Part shown: piece after piece, positions 16,176-26,273 of the stretch
How the letters are laid out: every line of letters starts with the position of its first letter
How positions within the stretch are numbered: position 1 is the stretch's first letter
Notes under the pieces: generated by a model
The model's input: the letters and a program-made list of their open reading frames with translations, nothing else
What the model was told of the DNA's origin: nothing
The model's database searches: none
NCBI RefSeq assembly: GCF_001643305.1
Contig: NZ_LSGW01000070.1
Span: 62,001-126,000 of the forward strand
DNA length: 64,000 bases
Direction: 5' to 3'
DNA from: Aeromonas salmonicida subsp. salmonicida
GTDB lineage: Bacteria; Pseudomonadota; Gammaproteobacteria; Enterobacterales; Aeromonadaceae
Made by a program: the position numbers and the translations under genes

Positions 16176-17219
16176 ATGTCTGAAGTAATGAAAATAGCCA
16201 TCGATGATGGCTCGACCAACGTCAAGGTGAGCTGGATTGAGAACAAGGTGCTCAAGACCATCATTTCTCCTAACTCCTTTCGCAAGGATTGGAAGAGTGC
16301 CGCCTTGCGCAAAGACAAGAAGATCTACAACTACGAGATAGGCAACACCAAGTACACCTACGATGCCACCTCAGACAAGTCATTGGCGACCACCCATGTG
16401 GAGTACCAGTACGACGATCTCAACCTGCTCTCCGTTCATCATGCCCTGCTGCAGACCGGTGTGACTCCGTGCGATGTCGCCATTACCGTGACCCTGCCCA
16501 TCACTGAGTTCTATAACCCGGACGATTGCCAGCGCAACGAAGAGAAAATAGAGAAGAAGCGCCGCAACCTGATGCGCGCAATTTCCCTCAACAAGGGTGA
16601 GCTGTTCAATATCGTCAGCGTCGAAGTGATGCCGGAGAGCCTGCCTGCTGCGCTTTCCCGCCTGATCGGCTCGGGCTGCAACGAATTCACTAAAACGCTG
16701 GTGATCGACTGCGGTGGCACCACGTTGGATATGGGGATCATCGTCGGCCAGTTCGATGATGTCTCCGATGTCTATGGCAACAACGAGATCGGTGTCTCCA
16801 TGGTCACCGACGCCACCCGCAAAGCGCTGGCCGCAGCAGACAGCGACTCCAGCTATCTGGTGGCCAACGAGTTTATCAAACGTCGCCACGACATGAGCTT
16901 TGTGCGCGATGTGGTCAACGACGAGAGCCAGATCCCCAAGATCCTCGAGAAGATGCAGAACAAGATCGACGAACTGGGGACTCAGGTTGCACATGAAGCG
17001 AAAAAGTTTGCCAAGAACCCGAACCGTGTCTATCTGGTCGGTGGCGGTGCTTCCCTGATTTATGATGCGATCAGGGTGGCCTATCCGACCCTGGGTGACC
17101 GTGTCGAGCTGCTGGACGATGCCCAGTCAGCACTGGCTCGCGAGATCTGCCTCTATACCACTGAAGAGGATGAAGTCTATCGTGAAGCGCCTGTGATGGC
17201 TGAGGTTGATGATGAGTAG
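16176..17219 (+). CDS. parM: ParM/StbA-family actin-like ATPase
   Basis: 347-aa homologue of the plasmid R1 segregation actin ParM (320 aa). Matching blocks: IAIDDGSTNVKVSW (phosphate 1), SPNSFRKDW, VHHALLQTGV, VTLPITEFYNPDD, KVMPES-like EVMPESLPAAL, LVIDCGGTTLDMGI (phosphate 2), GVSMVTDATRKAL and YLVGGGASLIYDAI (adenosine motif). ParM polymerises into filaments that push plasmid copies apart when bound by ParR on a centromere. The C terminus has an extra acidic tail. The start is set by AGGTG upstream and the R1 alignment. Overlaps the ParR-like gene. Flanks are chromosomal, so an integrated plasmid or phage remnant is inferred. Confidence 0.92.
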   Translation: MSEVMKIAIDDGSTNVKVSWIENKVLKTIISPNSFRKDWKSAALRKDKKIYNYEIGNTKYTYDATSDKSLATTHVEYQYDDLNLLSVHHALLQTGVTPCDVAITVTLPITEFYNPDDCQRNEEKIEKKRRNLMRAISLNKGELFNIVSVEVMPESLPAALSRLIGSGCNEFTKTLVIDCGGTTLDMGIIVGQFDDVSDVYGNNEIGVSMVTDATRKALAAADSDSSYLVANEFIKRRHDMSFVRDVVNDESQIPKILEKMQNKIDELGTQVAHEAKKFAKNPNRVYLVGGGASLIYDAIRVAYPTLGDRVELLDDAQSALAREICLYTTEEDEVYREAPVMAEVDDE

Positions 17220-18023
17220 TCAACTCAAGCGCATGACCTTCTCCATCTATATGGATCCGGGTGCGCTGGAGTCTGATCGCTATGCGTATTGCAGAACTGG
17301 TATCAACGGGCGCGCAAGATCCAGGATGGCACCGAGGAGTTTGACTTCTCCAAGAGCCGTTTTCACAAGGATATCTACCTTTCCGGCATGTTCATGTATG
17401 TACTGGCGCCCAATCTGTGCAAGGCGATTGCCAATGCACTGGGGCCGGAACAGGTGAGTCTGACCACATTGCGTCACGCCTTTGCCAGTTGTGGTTTCAA
17501 CCTGGGAGAGGGGAGCTCGGCTGCACCACCCGCCGCCGACGTCATGATCGATCAGATAGTGGCACGGTTGCTTCCCCAGTTGGGACAGGGAGATAACGCC
17601 TCGTTGGTGGATGAGATCGTCCATCGCCTTGGTCAGCAATCTTCCACTTCCGCTCAGCACAATCTGGTGGATGAGATTGTGAGCCGCTTGGGCGAGCAGC
17701 AGCCCACCGAGTTGTGGGATGAGTTGAGGCAGGGGTTACCGGCCCCTCTCGACCATGATCAGCTGGCCGAGGCGATCGCAGGCAAATTGCCATCAGCGGC
17801 TGTTGAGCAGGATTTGGTGCCGCTCCAGAGCAGTATCCAGCAGCTCTCCCGTCAGCTTGAAGAGCAATCCAGGCTGATCCGCGAGCAGCATCGACTGATC
17901 CAGCGCCTGGCCAGCGCACCCGGCCGTCAGGTTACTACGGTGGGTGAGGCAGAACCCCTGATCGAGGATCTCTCGAGCCAGGTTGCCAACATGAAGAAGG
18001 TCAAGGCCAAGGGCATTTTCTAA
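17212..18023 (+). pseudogene. ParR-like partner of ParM, apparent frameshift
   Basis: Starts at 17212 (GAGG 6 nt upstream, overlapping parM) with MSSQLKRMTFSIYMDPG, resembling the N-terminal ribbon-helix-helix start of ParR proteins. This frame fails just after ESDRYA near 17287, while the next frame continues QNWYQRARKIQDG to 18023, about 245 residues. Joining them gives one protein of about 270 aa. The second part carries a hydrophobic helix (YLSGMFMYVLAPNL), then repeated units DQIVARL, LVDEIVHRLGQQ, LVDEIVSRLGEQ and a C-terminal coiled coil (QLSRQLEEQSRLIREQ). No slippery heptamer is obvious. A sequencing error, a real mutation or an unusual TTG restart at 17289 are alternatives; the last has no ribosome site. 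Confidence 0.65.
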
Positions 18024-18068
18024 GTACTCCGCCTCGATCAAGATGCCGTTATCGTCAGGATCAAACAG

Positions 18069-18362
18069 ATGAAACAAGTAGTATTGATGGCATGGTGCGC
18101 CTTGCTGCTATCGGGCTGCGCCCAGCAGGCCTTCTTCGTGCATGCGGGCAACCCGGGTCAGCCAAACAGAGAAGTTGGCCATGATTTTGTACTGGCAGGC
18201 ATTGGTCAGAGTGAATCGGTCAACGCCTCTTTGGCCTGCCATGGCGACCCGGAAAAGGTCGTTCGTGTGGAAGTGCAGCAAACGCCACTGGATGGTTTGA
18301 TGGCGGTATTGACGCTGGGAATTTATACCCCGAGAACGGCGCGGGTTTATTGCAATCTTTGA
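18069..18362 (+). CDS. Bor/Iss-family lipoprotein, copy 1
   Basis: 97-aa outer-membrane lipoprotein precursor. Lipobox LLLSGCAQQ with the lipidated Cys at about residue 17. The body follows phage lambda Bor: GHDFVLAGIGQSESV, then VVRVEVQQT and GIYTPRTARVYC at the end. Bor/Iss proteins are surface lipoproteins linked to serum resistance when carried by phage or ColV plasmids. Lies 45 bp after the ParR-like frame, so may belong to the cassette. Confidence 0.85.
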   Translation: MKQVVLMAWCALLLSGCAQQAFFVHAGNPGQPNREVGHDFVLAGIGQSESVNASLACHGDPEKVVRVEVQQTPLDGLMAVLTLGIYTPRTARVYCNL

Positions 18363-18535
18363 TTTTCTGCCACGCGATATAAAGTCTCATACAAAGCCTT
18401 GTTGCCATCTCAAGATTTTGGTAATGTGCGCATGCATTGGAATGTTGTTTATTTATCTTATTGATATTAAAGGATAATGTTTCTTTGTGTGGCACCGGCA
18501 TAGCCGGAAATAATAAAGTTGTCAGGGATAATAAA

Positions 18536-18826
18536 ATGAAAAAAATGGTATTGACTGCGGCCGTTGCAATGATGATGGCTGGTTGTGCGCAGCAGGGGTT
18601 CACAGTACATTCCGGTAATGTAGTGAAACCCACCAAGGAAGTGACCCACCATTTCTTCATTTCCGGTTTGGGTCAGAGCAAGACCATAAATGCGGCCGCC
18701 GTTTGTAATGGTGCAGATAAAGTGGTACGTGTCGAAGCACAACACACCTTCCTTAATGGCTTGTTGGGTGCGGTTACCTTCGGTGTTTATACCCCGCGTG
18801 AGGCTCGTGTCTACTGCGCAGGCTGA
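18536..18826 (+). CDS. Bor/Iss-family lipoprotein, copy 2
   Basis: 96-aa paralogue of the preceding gene, closer to lambda Bor: lipobox MMMAGCAQQGF, HHFFISGLGQSKTI, VCNGADKVVRVEAQHTFLNGLLG and GVYTPREARVYC. Tandem with copy 1 but diverged, separated by a 173-bp AT-rich gap that may hold its own promoter. Base composition is lower in GC than neighbouring genes, consistent with transfer. Followed by a strong terminator. Confidence 0.9.
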   Translation: MKKMVLTAAVAMMMAGCAQQGFTVHSGNVVKPTKEVTHHFFISGLGQSKTINAAAVCNGADKVVRVEAQHTFLNGLLGAVTFGVYTPREARVYCAG

Positions 18827-18848
18827 CTACCCATCGTATCCATGATGT

Positions 18849-18879
18849 AAAAAGCCGACCCCACGGGGTCGGCTTTTTT
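18849..18879. terminator. Bidirectional terminator between bor and moeB
   Basis: AGCCGACCCC-AC-GGGGTCGGCT with A run on the left and T run on the right; serves convergent genes. Confidence 0.9.
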
Positions 18880-18911
18880 ATTGGCTGCGAGTTATTGGTG
18901 ATAGGGATCAC

Positions 18912-19667
18912 TTAAGGGTGCGAGCAAACCGGGCAGTCGGGGCGTTTGGGCAGCTTCATCTCGCGGAAGGTGCCGGTGAGGCCATCGATCATCAAGAGGC
19001 GGCCGCTGTAGCTGCGCCCCGTGCCCGCCAGCAATTTTATCGCCTCCAGTGCCTGCAGGCTGCCCACTAGCCCGACCATGGGGGCGAGCACACCCGCCTC
19101 GACGCAGGTAAGGGCCTGCTCGCCAAACAGGGCGCTGAGGCAGGCGTAGCAGGGCTCATCCTCCTGCCAGGTGAAGCTGCAGAGCTGCCCCTCCAGCCGG
19201 ATGGCAGCGCCACTGACCAGCGGCACCCTGTGTTTGCGCGCGTATTGGTTGAGCAGATTGCGGATAGTCAGGTTGTCGGTGCAGTCGAGCACCAGCTGGT
19301 GGCTGGGTAGCAGGGCATCGAGCAGTGCCTCGTCGGCAACAGAGGCGTGAGTCTCCACCTTGAGCCAGGGGTTGAGCGCGCGCAGCGCCTCGGCCGCAGA
19401 ATCCACCTTGTGCTGACCGATGCGGGCATCCGTGTGCAGCACCTGGCGTTGCAGATTGGAGAGCTCCACCTTGTCAAAATCCACCAGGGTGAGCTGGCCG
19501 ACCCCGGCCACCGCCAGATACTGGCTGGCGGCGCAGCCCAGGCCGCCCGCACCGATCACCAGCACGCGGGCCTGCTTGAGTGCCTCCTGCCCCTCGAAGT
19601 CGAAGGATTTGAGCACTATCTGGCGGTTGTAGCGCAAGAGCTCTGCGTCCGAGAGAATGTCGCTCAC
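18912..19667 (-). CDS. moeB: Molybdopterin-synthase adenylyltransferase MoeB
   Basis: 251-aa E1-like enzyme that adenylates the C-terminal Gly of MoaD. Nucleotide motif [17 protein letters not shown] (about residues 35-52), [15 protein letters not shown], and the [10 protein letters not shown] segment. Two zinc-binding CxxC pairs, CYAC and CPVC, the second at the extreme C terminus. Overlaps the moeA stop by 4 bp and forms a moeA-moeB operon as in E. coli. ThiF is a related alternative, but the moeA linkage favours MoeB. Confidence 0.94.
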   Translation of the reverse strand: MSDILSDAELLRYNRQIVLKSFDFEGQEALKQARVLVIGAGGLGCAASQYLAVAGVGQLTLVDFDKVELSNLQRQVLHTDARIGQHKVDSAAEALRALNPWLKVETHASVADEALLDALLPSHQLVLDCTDNLTIRNLLNQYARKHRVPLVSGAAIRLEGQLCSFTWQEDEPCYACLSALFGEQALTCVEAGVLAPMVGLVGSLQALEAIKLLAGTGRSYSGRLLMIDGLTGTFREMKLPKRPDCPVCSHP

Positions 19668-20890
19668 AGCAGCAAGCCCCCGAATGGTTCGACGGTGACT
19701 GTCTCTCCTGCCGCCACCTTGCCCCGCTCACGCTCAAGCACTATGTAGCAGTTGGCCCGCGACAGTGAGCTGAACACAGCGGAATCCTGGGAGCCTGTGC
19801 TGCGCACTTCGAGGCCGTCTGGCCCCTGGCTCAGAATGCCGCGCTGGAAGTCGAGTCGACCCGGCGCTTTTTTCAGAGTCTCGCCGGCGACGGCCTGCAG
19901 TTGCAGCGGACGCTCGAACTGCTGCCCGGCCAGCTTGGCCAGCGCAGGCTGCACCAGCTGATCGAAGGTGACCATGGCGGAGACAGGGTTGCCCGGCAGA
20001 CCGAAGAACCAGGCGTTGGGCAGGCGACCGAAGGCGAATGGCTTGCCCGGTTTGATAGCCAGCTTCCAGAAGCCGATCTCGCCGAGTTCCTCGAGCAGCT
20101 GTTTGGTGAAGTCTGCCTCACCGACCGAGACGCCTCCCGTGGTGATGAGGGCATCGGCCTCGCGGTCGGCCTGCAGGAAGGCGGCGCGCAGCTGCGCGGG
20201 GTGGTCCGGTATGATGCCAAGGTCGAGGCAGTCGCAGCCAAGGCGCGCCAGCATGGCCTTGACCCCGTAACGGTTGGAGTCATAGATGTCGCCATGGGCG
20301 AGCGGGGTGCCGACCGGCTTGAGCTCGTCGCCGGTGCTGAAGATGGCCACTCTCAGCGGGCGGCGCACGCTGACGGTGGCGATACCCAAGGAGGCCAGCA
20401 GTGGCAGCTCGCGTGGAGTGAGCCGGGTACCGGCGCAGAGCACGCTGGCGCCCTCGCGGATATCTTCGCCGCGACGGCGGATATTCTGGCCCAGGGTGGG
20501 CGGCACCAGAAAGGTGATCTGGTTGCCGTCGACCTGCGTTTCTTCCTGCATCACCACAGCGTCTGTGCCTGCGGGTATCGGAGCACCGGTCATGATCCGC
20601 ACGCAGTGACCCGCGGGCCACTCCCCCTGATAGGGCTGACCGGCGAAGGCTTTGCCCACCATGATGAGCGGGATGCCGGCAGCGAGATCGGCCAGCCGCA
20701 CGGCGTAACCGTCCATGGCGGCGTTGTCGAACGGAGGCACTGACAAGGGGGAGGCGATATCTGCCGCGAGTACCCGGCCGAGGGCCTGGGGCAGGGGCAC
20801 TTGTTCTGTGTCGCAGCAGCAGGCGAGTTGGTCCAGCATCCCTTGCAGGGCATCGCTCAGGGGGAGTAGTCCGCTGGTATCAAATCCCAT
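19664..20890 (-). CDS. moeA: Molybdopterin molybdenumtransferase MoeA
   Basis: About 408-aa enzyme that inserts molybdate into adenylated molybdopterin. N-terminal region with [14 protein letters not shown], central domain with [19 protein letters not shown], and the MoCF-like domain with [18 protein letters not shown] and [14 protein letters not shown]. Two ATGs are close (20890 and 20896); the AGAGG ribosome site is too near the outer one, so 20890 is chosen. Divergent from folE. Confidence 0.95.
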   Translation of the reverse strand: MGFDTSGLLPLSDALQGMLDQLACCCDTEQVPLPQALGRVLAADIASPLSVPPFDNAAMDGYAVRLADLAAGIPLIMVGKAFAGQPYQGEWPAGHCVRIMTGAPIPAGTDAVVMQEETQVDGNQITFLVPPTLGQNIRRRGEDIREGASVLCAGTRLTPRELPLLASLGIATVSVRRPLRVAIFSTGDELKPVGTPLAHGDIYDSNRYGVKAMLARLGCDCLDLGIIPDHPAQLRAAFLQADREADALITTGGVSVGEADFTKQLLEELGEIGFWKLAIKPGKPFAFGRLPNAWFFGLPGNPVSAMVTFDQLVQPALAKLAGQQFERPLQLQAVAGETLKKAPGRLDFQRGILSQGPDGLEVRSTGSQDSAVFSSLSRANCYIVLERERGKVAAGETVTVEPFGGLLL

Positions 20891-21198
20891 CGTCATTACC
20901 TCTTTGGTGTGGTTGAGGGCGGATTATCCCAAAAATCAGGGTGGATGGGCAGGCTTATCAGGGGCTGACACCAGGCTGCCTGGTACAGGGGGTGGTGGAC
21001 GATGGATTGTTTGCCGCAATCCTCCCCGTATGGGGTGGGTCATCAAGGGGTAAAACCCGACGGATTGGCATAAAGTCAGGATACGGACTTGAGTTAGCTT
21101 GAATTATGGCAATAATCGCCGTTTACTATTGCGCCACAACAAAGTGCCGCCACAGACAAGGTGGCCATTACAGTCCCTGAGCGTGGGAGAGGAACAAG
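20891..21198 (+). promoter_or_regulatory. moeA-folE divergent intergenic region
   Basis: About 300 bp without a gene. TTGAGT (21089-21094) and AATAAT (21111-21116) with 16-bp spacing form a fair sigma-70 promoter for folE. No other structure stands out. Confidence 0.4.
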
Positions 21199-21855
21199 AT
21201 GACGAGCTTAAGCCAGGAAGCCCTGTTGGTCAGGGCAGCCCTCGAGGCCGAGGGCCTCGAGACACCTCTGGTGGCCAATGCGTTGAATGGTCAGCAGAAG
21301 AAGGAGAAGATCGAAGGCCACATGCGCGCCATCATGGAGACGCTGGGGCTGGATCTGACCGATGACAGCCTGGCGGAGACGCCGCACCGCATCGCCAAGA
21401 TGTACGTGAACGAGATCTTCTCCGGCCTCGATTACAGCACCTTCCCCAAGGTGACCGTGATCGAGAACAAGATGAAGGTGGACGAGATGATCATGGTGCG
21501 GGACATCAGCCTTACCAGCACCTGTGAGCACCACTTCGTCACTATCGACGGGCTGGCCCACGTGGCCTACATTCCCCGTGGCAAGGTGATCGGGCTGTCG
21601 AAAATCAACCGCATAGTGCAGTTTTTCGCCCGCCGTCCCCAGGTGCAGGAGCGCCTCACCCAGCAGATCCTACTGGCGTTGCAGACCCTGCTTGGCACCA
21701 AGGATGTGGCCATCAGCATCAAGGCGACCCACTTCTGCGTGAAGGCTCGGGGCGTGATGGATTCCACCTCCTACACCACCACCACCTCCCTCGGTGGTGT
21801 GTTCAAGACCCAACCCGATACCCGCGCCGAGTTTCTGGGCGGTTTGAAGGGCTGA
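21199..21855 (+). CDS. folE: GTP cyclohydrolase I FolE
   Basis: 218-aa enzyme making 7,8-dihydroneopterin triphosphate from GTP, first step of folate synthesis; E. coli FolE has 222 residues. Conserved [23 protein letters not shown] (zinc Cys and catalytic His), [19 protein letters not shown] and [12 protein letters not shown] (second zinc Cys). Ribosome site GAGAGGA upstream. Ends in a strong terminator. Confidence 0.97.
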   Translation: MTSLSQEALLVRAALEAEGLETPLVANALNGQQKKEKIEGHMRAIMETLGLDLTDDSLAETPHRIAKMYVNEIFSGLDYSTFPKVTVIENKMKVDEMIMVRDISLTSTCEHHFVTIDGLAHVAYIPRGKVIGLSKINRIVQFFARRPQVQERLTQQILLALQTLLGTKDVAISIKATHFCVKARGVMDSTSYTTTTSLGGVFKTQPDTRAEFLGGLKG

Positions 21856-21861
21856 TCTGTC

Positions 21862-21897
21862 AGGAGGCATGGCGCCATGGTGGCATGCCTCCTTTTT
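21862..21897 (+). terminator. Terminator after folE
   Basis: AGGAGGCATG...CATGCCTCCT stem with a 12-nt loop, then TTTTT. Confidence 0.88.
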
Positions 21898-22257
21898 CCC
21901 TCTTCAGTTCATGGGGCCCGTCGGCCATCCCTCCTGTTTCATCCACAAATTTCCTTAAGGGATTGACCGGTGCGGTCGATATACCTCGGTATGGTTCACT
22001 TTGGCTCTCTTTTGGGCCCATGCTGAGCCGCAAGGGGCGGGCATCCGTGGTTATTTTGGCCGCTGCCATGCCTCCCTGCGGGCCAGAACGGGCTTGTCAG
22101 GCAGGCACCCCGCCCCCTTGAAAGGTTCTCGCCTCGTTCATGTAAGGATACATATTCATCAGGGCTGGATGAGCCGCCATGGAGGGCAGTCACAGATCCG
22201 TGCCGACAGGTGCGGATCAAACGGGCGCTATCTGTTCACTCATATCCAGGACATGCC
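21898..22257. other. Gap before the chemoreceptor gene
   Basis: 360 bp in which I see no gene. It should hold the chemoreceptor promoter, but no sigma-28 consensus (TAAA-N15-GCCGATAA) was recognised. Confidence 0.4.
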
Positions 22258-23913
22258 ATGAATACCAGTACCATGACCATAGGCAAGAAGCTCACCGCCG
22301 GCTTTGCCGTGCTCGGCCTGATGGTGGCCTTTATCGGCGGCTTCTCGCTGCTCGAGTTCAGCAACATGAACCGGGCCGCCATCGGTTTCACCGACAGCAT
22401 TTTGCCCGCCGTCAACCGCACCAGTGCCATCGGCGAGAGCATCAGCGAGCTGCGCCGCTATGAGCTGGGATTCTTCCTGGTGGCTTCGGATCCGCAGAAA
22501 AAAGCGGAGTATCGCAGCGAAACCAGCCGCAGGTTTGAACAGGTCGCCCAGCAACTGGTCGAGCATGACGCCACTATCTGGGCGGAAGATGTGGAAGAGC
22601 GCCGCACTTTCGATACCGTCAAGGCTGACTGGGCCCGCTACGCGGCGCTGCACCAGCGGGTGAAGCAGTTGCAGGATAGCGATCAGCTGGCCTCTGCCCA
22701 GCAGGTCTTCATGAGCGAGGGGATCCCGCTCTACCTCAACCTGACCAAGTCGGTCAGTGACCTCATTCGCATCAACCATGGCTATGCCAAGGCGTCGCGC
22801 AAGGTGGTGGTGGCCGCTTATGACTCCGCCAAGTTGAGCGTCACCGTGTCGCTGCTGGTCGGTCTGGTGTTGGTGGTCGGCCTCTCGGTGGTGCTGACCC
22901 GTCAGATCCGGGACCCGCTCATCATGCTGGCCCGCCAGGCTCAGCGCATTGCCAACGGCGATCTGGGCAAGGGAGAGTTGCAGGAGTGGATCCAGGACAA
23001 CCGCTTCAACCGCGACGAGCTGGGTCAACTGGGCTCGGCCCTCAACCGGATGCAAAACGCGCTGGCCAATCTGGTGAGCGAAATCGCCGGCTCCGTGAGC
23101 CAGCTCAGCAGTGCTGTGGAGGAAGTGAGTGCCATCTCCGAGCAGTCCGCTACCGGCATGGCTCGCCAGCAGAGCGAGGTTTCCCAAGTGGCTACCGCCA
23201 TGAACGAGATGCAGTCCACCGTCAACGAAGTGGCCCGCAATACCACGGATGCCATGAGTGCGGCCAAGGATGCTTCCCATACCTCGGCCCAGGGCAACCA
23301 GGTGGTGCGCAGCGCCATCAGCAGCATCGAGGATGTGTCGGTCAAGATTGAACAGGCGGGCGCCGTAGTGCAGCAGTTGGAGACAGACAGCGCCAACATA
23401 AGCATGGTGCTGGACGTTATTCGCGACATCGCTGGCCAGACCAACCTGCTGGCGCTCAACGCCGCCATCGAGGCCGCTCGCGCCGGTGAGCAGGGACGCG
23501 GTTTTGCGGTGGTGGCGGACGAAGTGCGCTCCCTGGCGCAGCGTACCCAGGACTCCACTGCCGAGATCAGCAAGATGATAGAGCTGCTGCAGAGCCGCGC
23601 CGCCGAGGCGGGCAGCGCCATGCAGCTGAGCCGTCAGCAGATGCAGGCGAGCGTCGGGTTGGCGCGGGATGCGGGCAGCAGCATAGATACCATCAATGGG
23701 GCCGTCACCCAGATCACCGACATGAACACCCTGATCGCTACTGCCACCGAGGAGCAGAATGCGGTGACCGAGGAGCTCAACCGCAGCATAGTCAACATCC
23801 ACAATGCCGCCGACGAGAACGCCCAGGGGGCGCAGCAGACTGCCCAGGCCTGTGTCGAACTGAGCAAGTTGGCCACCTCGCTGCATCATATGACCCAGCG
23901 CTTCACCCTCTAG
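22258..23913 (+). CDS. Methyl-accepting chemotaxis protein
   Basis: 551-aa transmembrane chemoreceptor. First TM at about residues 10-32, a periplasmic four-helix-bundle-type domain to about 190, second TM ([21 protein letters not shown]), HAMP, and a long signalling coiled coil whose tip reads [20 protein letters not shown] followed by [18 protein letters not shown]. No C-terminal NWETF-type pentapeptide for CheR/CheB docking. The ligand is not predictable; [17 protein letters not shown] marks the HAMP output. Start at 22258 has AGGA upstream and places TM1 normally. Confidence 0.92.
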   Translation: MNTSTMTIGKKLTAGFAVLGLMVAFIGGFSLLEFSNMNRAAIGFTDSILPAVNRTSAIGESISELRRYELGFFLVASDPQKKAEYRSETSRRFEQVAQQLVEHDATIWAEDVEERRTFDTVKADWARYAALHQRVKQLQDSDQLASAQQVFMSEGIPLYLNLTKSVSDLIRINHGYAKASRKVVVAAYDSAKLSVTVSLLVGLVLVVGLSVVLTRQIRDPLIMLARQAQRIANGDLGKGELQEWIQDNRFNRDELGQLGSALNRMQNALANLVSEIAGSVSQLSSAVEEVSAISEQSATGMARQQSEVSQVATAMNEMQSTVNEVARNTTDAMSAAKDASHTSAQGNQVVRSAISSIEDVSVKIEQAGAVVQQLETDSANISMVLDVIRDIAGQTNLLALNAAIEAARAGEQGRGFAVVADEVRSLAQRTQDSTAEISKMIELLQSRAAEAGSAMQLSRQQMQASVGLARDAGSSIDTINGAVTQITDMNTLIATATEEQNAVTEELNRSIVNIHNAADENAQGAQQTAQACVELSKLATSLHHMTQRFTL

Positions 23914-23951
23914 GGGCAACCCCGTCACTTAACGGGTGAACGCTGTTATAA

Positions 23952-23987
23952 AACAAGGCCCCGCCAATTGGCGGGGCCTTGTTGTTT
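23952..23987. terminator. Bidirectional terminator, chemoreceptor/fhs
   Basis: AACAAGGCCCCGCC-AATT-GGCGGGGCCTTGTT, a 14-bp perfect stem between convergent genes. Confidence 0.93.
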
Positions 23988-24012
23988 CTGGCGATCTTGA
24001 GCATGAAGAACA

Positions 24013-25755
24013 TCAGCTCAGTCCGACTATCTCGCCGTCCTCGCCGATATCTATATGGCGATAGGCCGGCAGACTGCCGAGCCCCGGCATTGTCATGATG
24101 GGGCCCGCCAGCGCATAGACGAAACCGGCACCGGCGCACAGCTTCACCTCGTCGATGGGCACCTCGAAATCGGTCGGTACCCCCTTCCTGGCGGGATCGT
24201 GGCTGATGGAGAGCGGCGTCTTGGCCACGCAGATGGGCAGGTGATCCCAGCCTGCAGCCGAGAGCGCTGCCAGCTGTCGGTGCGCCTTGTCAGAGAGGAT
24301 GACACCACGGCCGCCATAGCCGCACTCCACCAGGGTGGCGAGTTTGGCACACAAGCTCATCTCATCGGGATAGAGCAGCTGGATCTGGCTTGGCATCTCG
24401 CAGGCGGCGACCACGGCCCTTGCCAGTTCACTGGCGCCCGCACCGCCCTCTACAAAGGCGGTCGAGATGGCTGCACCACAGGCACCGGCTTGGCGCGCCT
24501 CGCGCATCAGCAGATCCAGCTCGGCCTTGCTGTCGGTGGGGAAGCTATTGACCGCGACGACAACGGGCAGTCCATAACGGCGGGCGTTGTGGATGTGCCA
24601 GGCAAGGTTGGCACACCCCTTCTCAAGGGTGGGCAAGTCTTCCCCCAGCAGGCTCGCAGGCAGCGGCTGGCCCGGGCGGATGTCGAGCAGGCCGCTGTTG
24701 GCCTTGAGGCCGCGTACCGTTGCCACCAGTACCACGCAGGCCGGCGTGATGCCGGACTGGCGGTGCTTGATGTTGAAGAACTTCTCCAGCCCCATGTCGG
24801 AGCCAAAACCCGCCTCTGTCACCACATAGTCGGTCAGTTGCAGCGCCATGCGGTCGGCGATCACAGAAGAGTTGCCGTGGGCTATGTTGGCAAAGGGGCC
24901 GGCGTGCACCAGCACAGGGGTCTGCTCCGTGGTCTGCATCAGGGTCGGTTGCAGCGCGTCTTTGAGCAGCACCGTCATGGCGCCGGCGACTTCCAGTTGC
25001 TCGGCCGTGATGGGTTGGCCCTGGCTGTCGAGGGCCAGCTGGATGCGGCCGATGCGAGCGCGCAAGTCTTTCAGATCGCTTGCCAGCGCCAGAATGGCCA
25101 TCAGCTCGGAGGCGGCGGTGATGACGAAGCGATCCTGGCGTTCAACGCCATCGGCGGCGGCCCCCTGCCCAATCGTGAGGTGGCGCAGGGCGCGTTCGTT
25201 CATGTCGAGGGTACGTGGCCAGAGGATGTTGGCGGGATCGATATCGAGCCGTGCCAGCCCCGTCCTGGCGGTGAACTCGGTGCCGAGTTTGGTCTCATGG
25301 AACAGGCGGGCATCCAGCGCGGCGGCCGCCAGGTTGTGGGCGGCGGTGAGGGCGTGGAAGTCACCGGTCAGGTGCAGGTTCATCTCCTCCATCGGCACCA
25401 CCTGGGCGTGACCACCCCCGGCGGCGCCCCCCTTGACCCCGAATACGGGACCGAGACTCGGCTGGCGTATGGTGGCCATGCTGGGCTGGCCAATATGGTT
25501 GAGCCCCATGGAGAGACCTAGGGTGGTGACCGTCTTGCCCTCGCCAAGGGGCGTCGGCGTGATGGCGCTCACCAGCACCAGCTTGCCCGCTTTTTTGCCG
25601 GGCTTGCTGGCGGCTTGCTTGAGCAATTCGAGACTGAGCTTGCCCTTGTAGTGGCCGTGAGGGCTGAGCAGATGGGCCGGGATGCCCAGGCGCGAAGCCA
25701 GGGCCTGGATGGAGAGACGGGGGGACTGGCGGGAGATCTCGATATCGCTTAGCAT
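24013..25755 (-). CDS. fhs: Formate-tetrahydrofolate ligase
   Basis: 580-aa enzyme that makes 10-formyl-THF from formate, THF and ATP, feeding purine and fMet synthesis; absent from E. coli K-12 but present in many Aeromonas and Vibrio relatives. P-loop [17 protein letters not shown] (about residues 63-79), [39 protein letters not shown] and [14 protein letters not shown] at 25755 has GAGG 5 nt upstream; a GTG at 25761 is too close to that site. Confidence 0.96.
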
Positions 25756-25821
25756 CAGCACCTCGTTGGCATGTCAGGTCAAATATGCGGCGCAGTCTAG
25801 TGGAATCAACAGGGTTATCCA

Positions 25822-26259
25822 ATGAGTAATAACATTTTATCCGGCAGTCGTGAGCTGCATCTAACACCCATACTGCTGGATCTCAATGCCCTCTACCATC
25901 CACCCAAGCGGCCGCTCACCGCCCTTGGCGTGATCAGCGCCTTCATGCCGCTGTTTGGCTATGGCTGGCAGGCGATGACCCAAGATCCCGAGACCCACTT
26001 TCGCCATGAGCTTGGCAAACGCATCAACAAGCACAAGACGGATGAGGCCAACCTCATTCTGATGTTGCAGCTGGCCGGCATGCTCGATTGCCACTGCCTG
26101 CGCATCACGTTGCCCTATGCCCTCGGCGAGGAGCAGCTCGCCACCTTGCAGAGCCGCCTGCCTCGCTGGCAAATAACGCAGACCGATCAACTGCTGGTGG
26201 CCGAGCTGCCGTTGCCCGCCGCACCTGCATCCCCACAGTCCGACACCTCTGCATCATAA
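25822..26259 (+). CDS. Hypothetical protein
   Basis: 145 residues, no family recognised. Soluble, with LLDLNALYHPPKRPLTALG near the N terminus, an IxxHKTDEANLILML segment and a Pro/Ala-rich tail. Divergent from fhs by 66 bp and convergent with the LysR gene. The coding frame is uninterrupted and codon use matches its neighbours; the ribosome site is weak (AGGG). Confidence 0.65.
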   Translation: MSNNILSGSRELHLTPILLDLNALYHPPKRPLTALGVISAFMPLFGYGWQAMTQDPETHFRHELGKRINKHKTDEANLILMLQLAGMLDCHCLRITLPYALGEEQLATLQSRLPRWQITQTDQLLVAELPLPAAPASPQSDTSAS

Positions 26260-26273
26260 ATTCCGGCACTGGC

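Noticed and set aside
24055-25521. 488-codon frame antisense to fhs
   Set aside because: Shadow of fhs without homology.
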